Source: an uncultured Chloroflexota bacterium (lineage in GTDB: Bacteria > Chloroflexota > Dehalococcoidia > CAUJGQ01). From it: 56,465 nt of DNA. The stretch covers positions 1-56,465 of the forward strand of contig CALFMN010000058.1 in assembly GCA_937879875.1 (NCBI GenBank), read 5' to 3'. A program made the position numbers and the translations under genes. Within the stretch, counting starts at the first letter, position 1. Each line of letters starts with the position of its first letter. Shown in pieces: positions 56,421 to 56,465 of the stretch. The notes under the pieces were generated by a model, which saw only the letters and a program-made list of their open reading frames with translations, ran no database searches and was not told where the DNA came from.

Positions 56421-56465
56421 TAGGCAGTCACGCCGGGATTGTGGGATAGAGATGCTGCAACCGAA

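Overview
The window comes from a GC-rich bacterial chromosome, most likely a soil or heterotrophic member of the Chloroflexota. The evidence is the gene mix: an F420-type LLM oxidoreductase, XRE/NB-ARC/TPR regulators, a cyclase/NACHT giant protein, RNase HIII, an EF-G paralogue, a D-hydantoinase and an Eis-type GNAT. Intergenic DNA is dense in short palindromic repeats. No rRNA or CRISPR array is seen; one tRNA (Asn) is present.

Left part (1-24.9 kb): metabolic and hypothetical genes (a duplicated dimeric alpha/beta-barrel protein, DUF1059, M20 peptidase, LLM oxidoreductase, secreted CAP protein, GH18 protein) mixed with accessory systems. These include an OLD/AAA-type ATPase coupled to a DUF4276-like protein (3-5 kb), a 1407-residue class III cyclase-NACHT-RelA/SpoT-C-terminus fusion (7.2-11.4 kb), and a ComQ-like prenyl synthase with a small Trp-ending peptide gene beside an XRE-NB-ARC-TPR regulator (13.1-17.2 kb). 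A decayed stretch carrying a HicAB module follows (17.9-19.8 kb), then an Eis-like acetyltransferase behind an attenuator-like leader, a tiny LysM protein, a secreted beta-helix protein and RNase HIII (rnhC).

Middle (24.87-37.07 kb): an integrated element inserted in the 3' end of rnhC. A 31-bp perfect (43-bp imperfect) direct repeat flanks it, and GGCAGCAAAAC boxes lie just inside both ends. It carries a tyrosine integrase, two small HTH proteins, a lipoprotein, many small zinc-finger or hypothetical proteins in overlapping gene chains, a CHC2-like zinc-finger protein and a 1239-residue helicase-family A DNA polymerase fusion. The interdomain linker of that fusion contains ten copies of an octamer, a candidate origin. 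No capsid, terminase or conjugation genes are visible.

Right part (37.1-56.5 kb): membrane protein, aldo/keto reductase, YceI protein, amidase with a GatC-like tail, YwqG-like protein, methyltransferase, a Xre/RES toxin-antitoxin pair, an HD-GYP membrane protein, recombinase debris beside tRNA-Asn, hydantoinase, SDR oxidoreductase, an ECF sigma/anti-sigma pair, dihydroxy-acid dehydratase (ilvD) and an EF-G paralogue. At least three repeat families recur between genes: 214-bp MITE-like elements, C-rich palindromes and TAGTACTACAG-ended elements. Heptanucleotide tandem repeats recur as well.

Family assignments rest on reading motifs by eye; no database search was possible.
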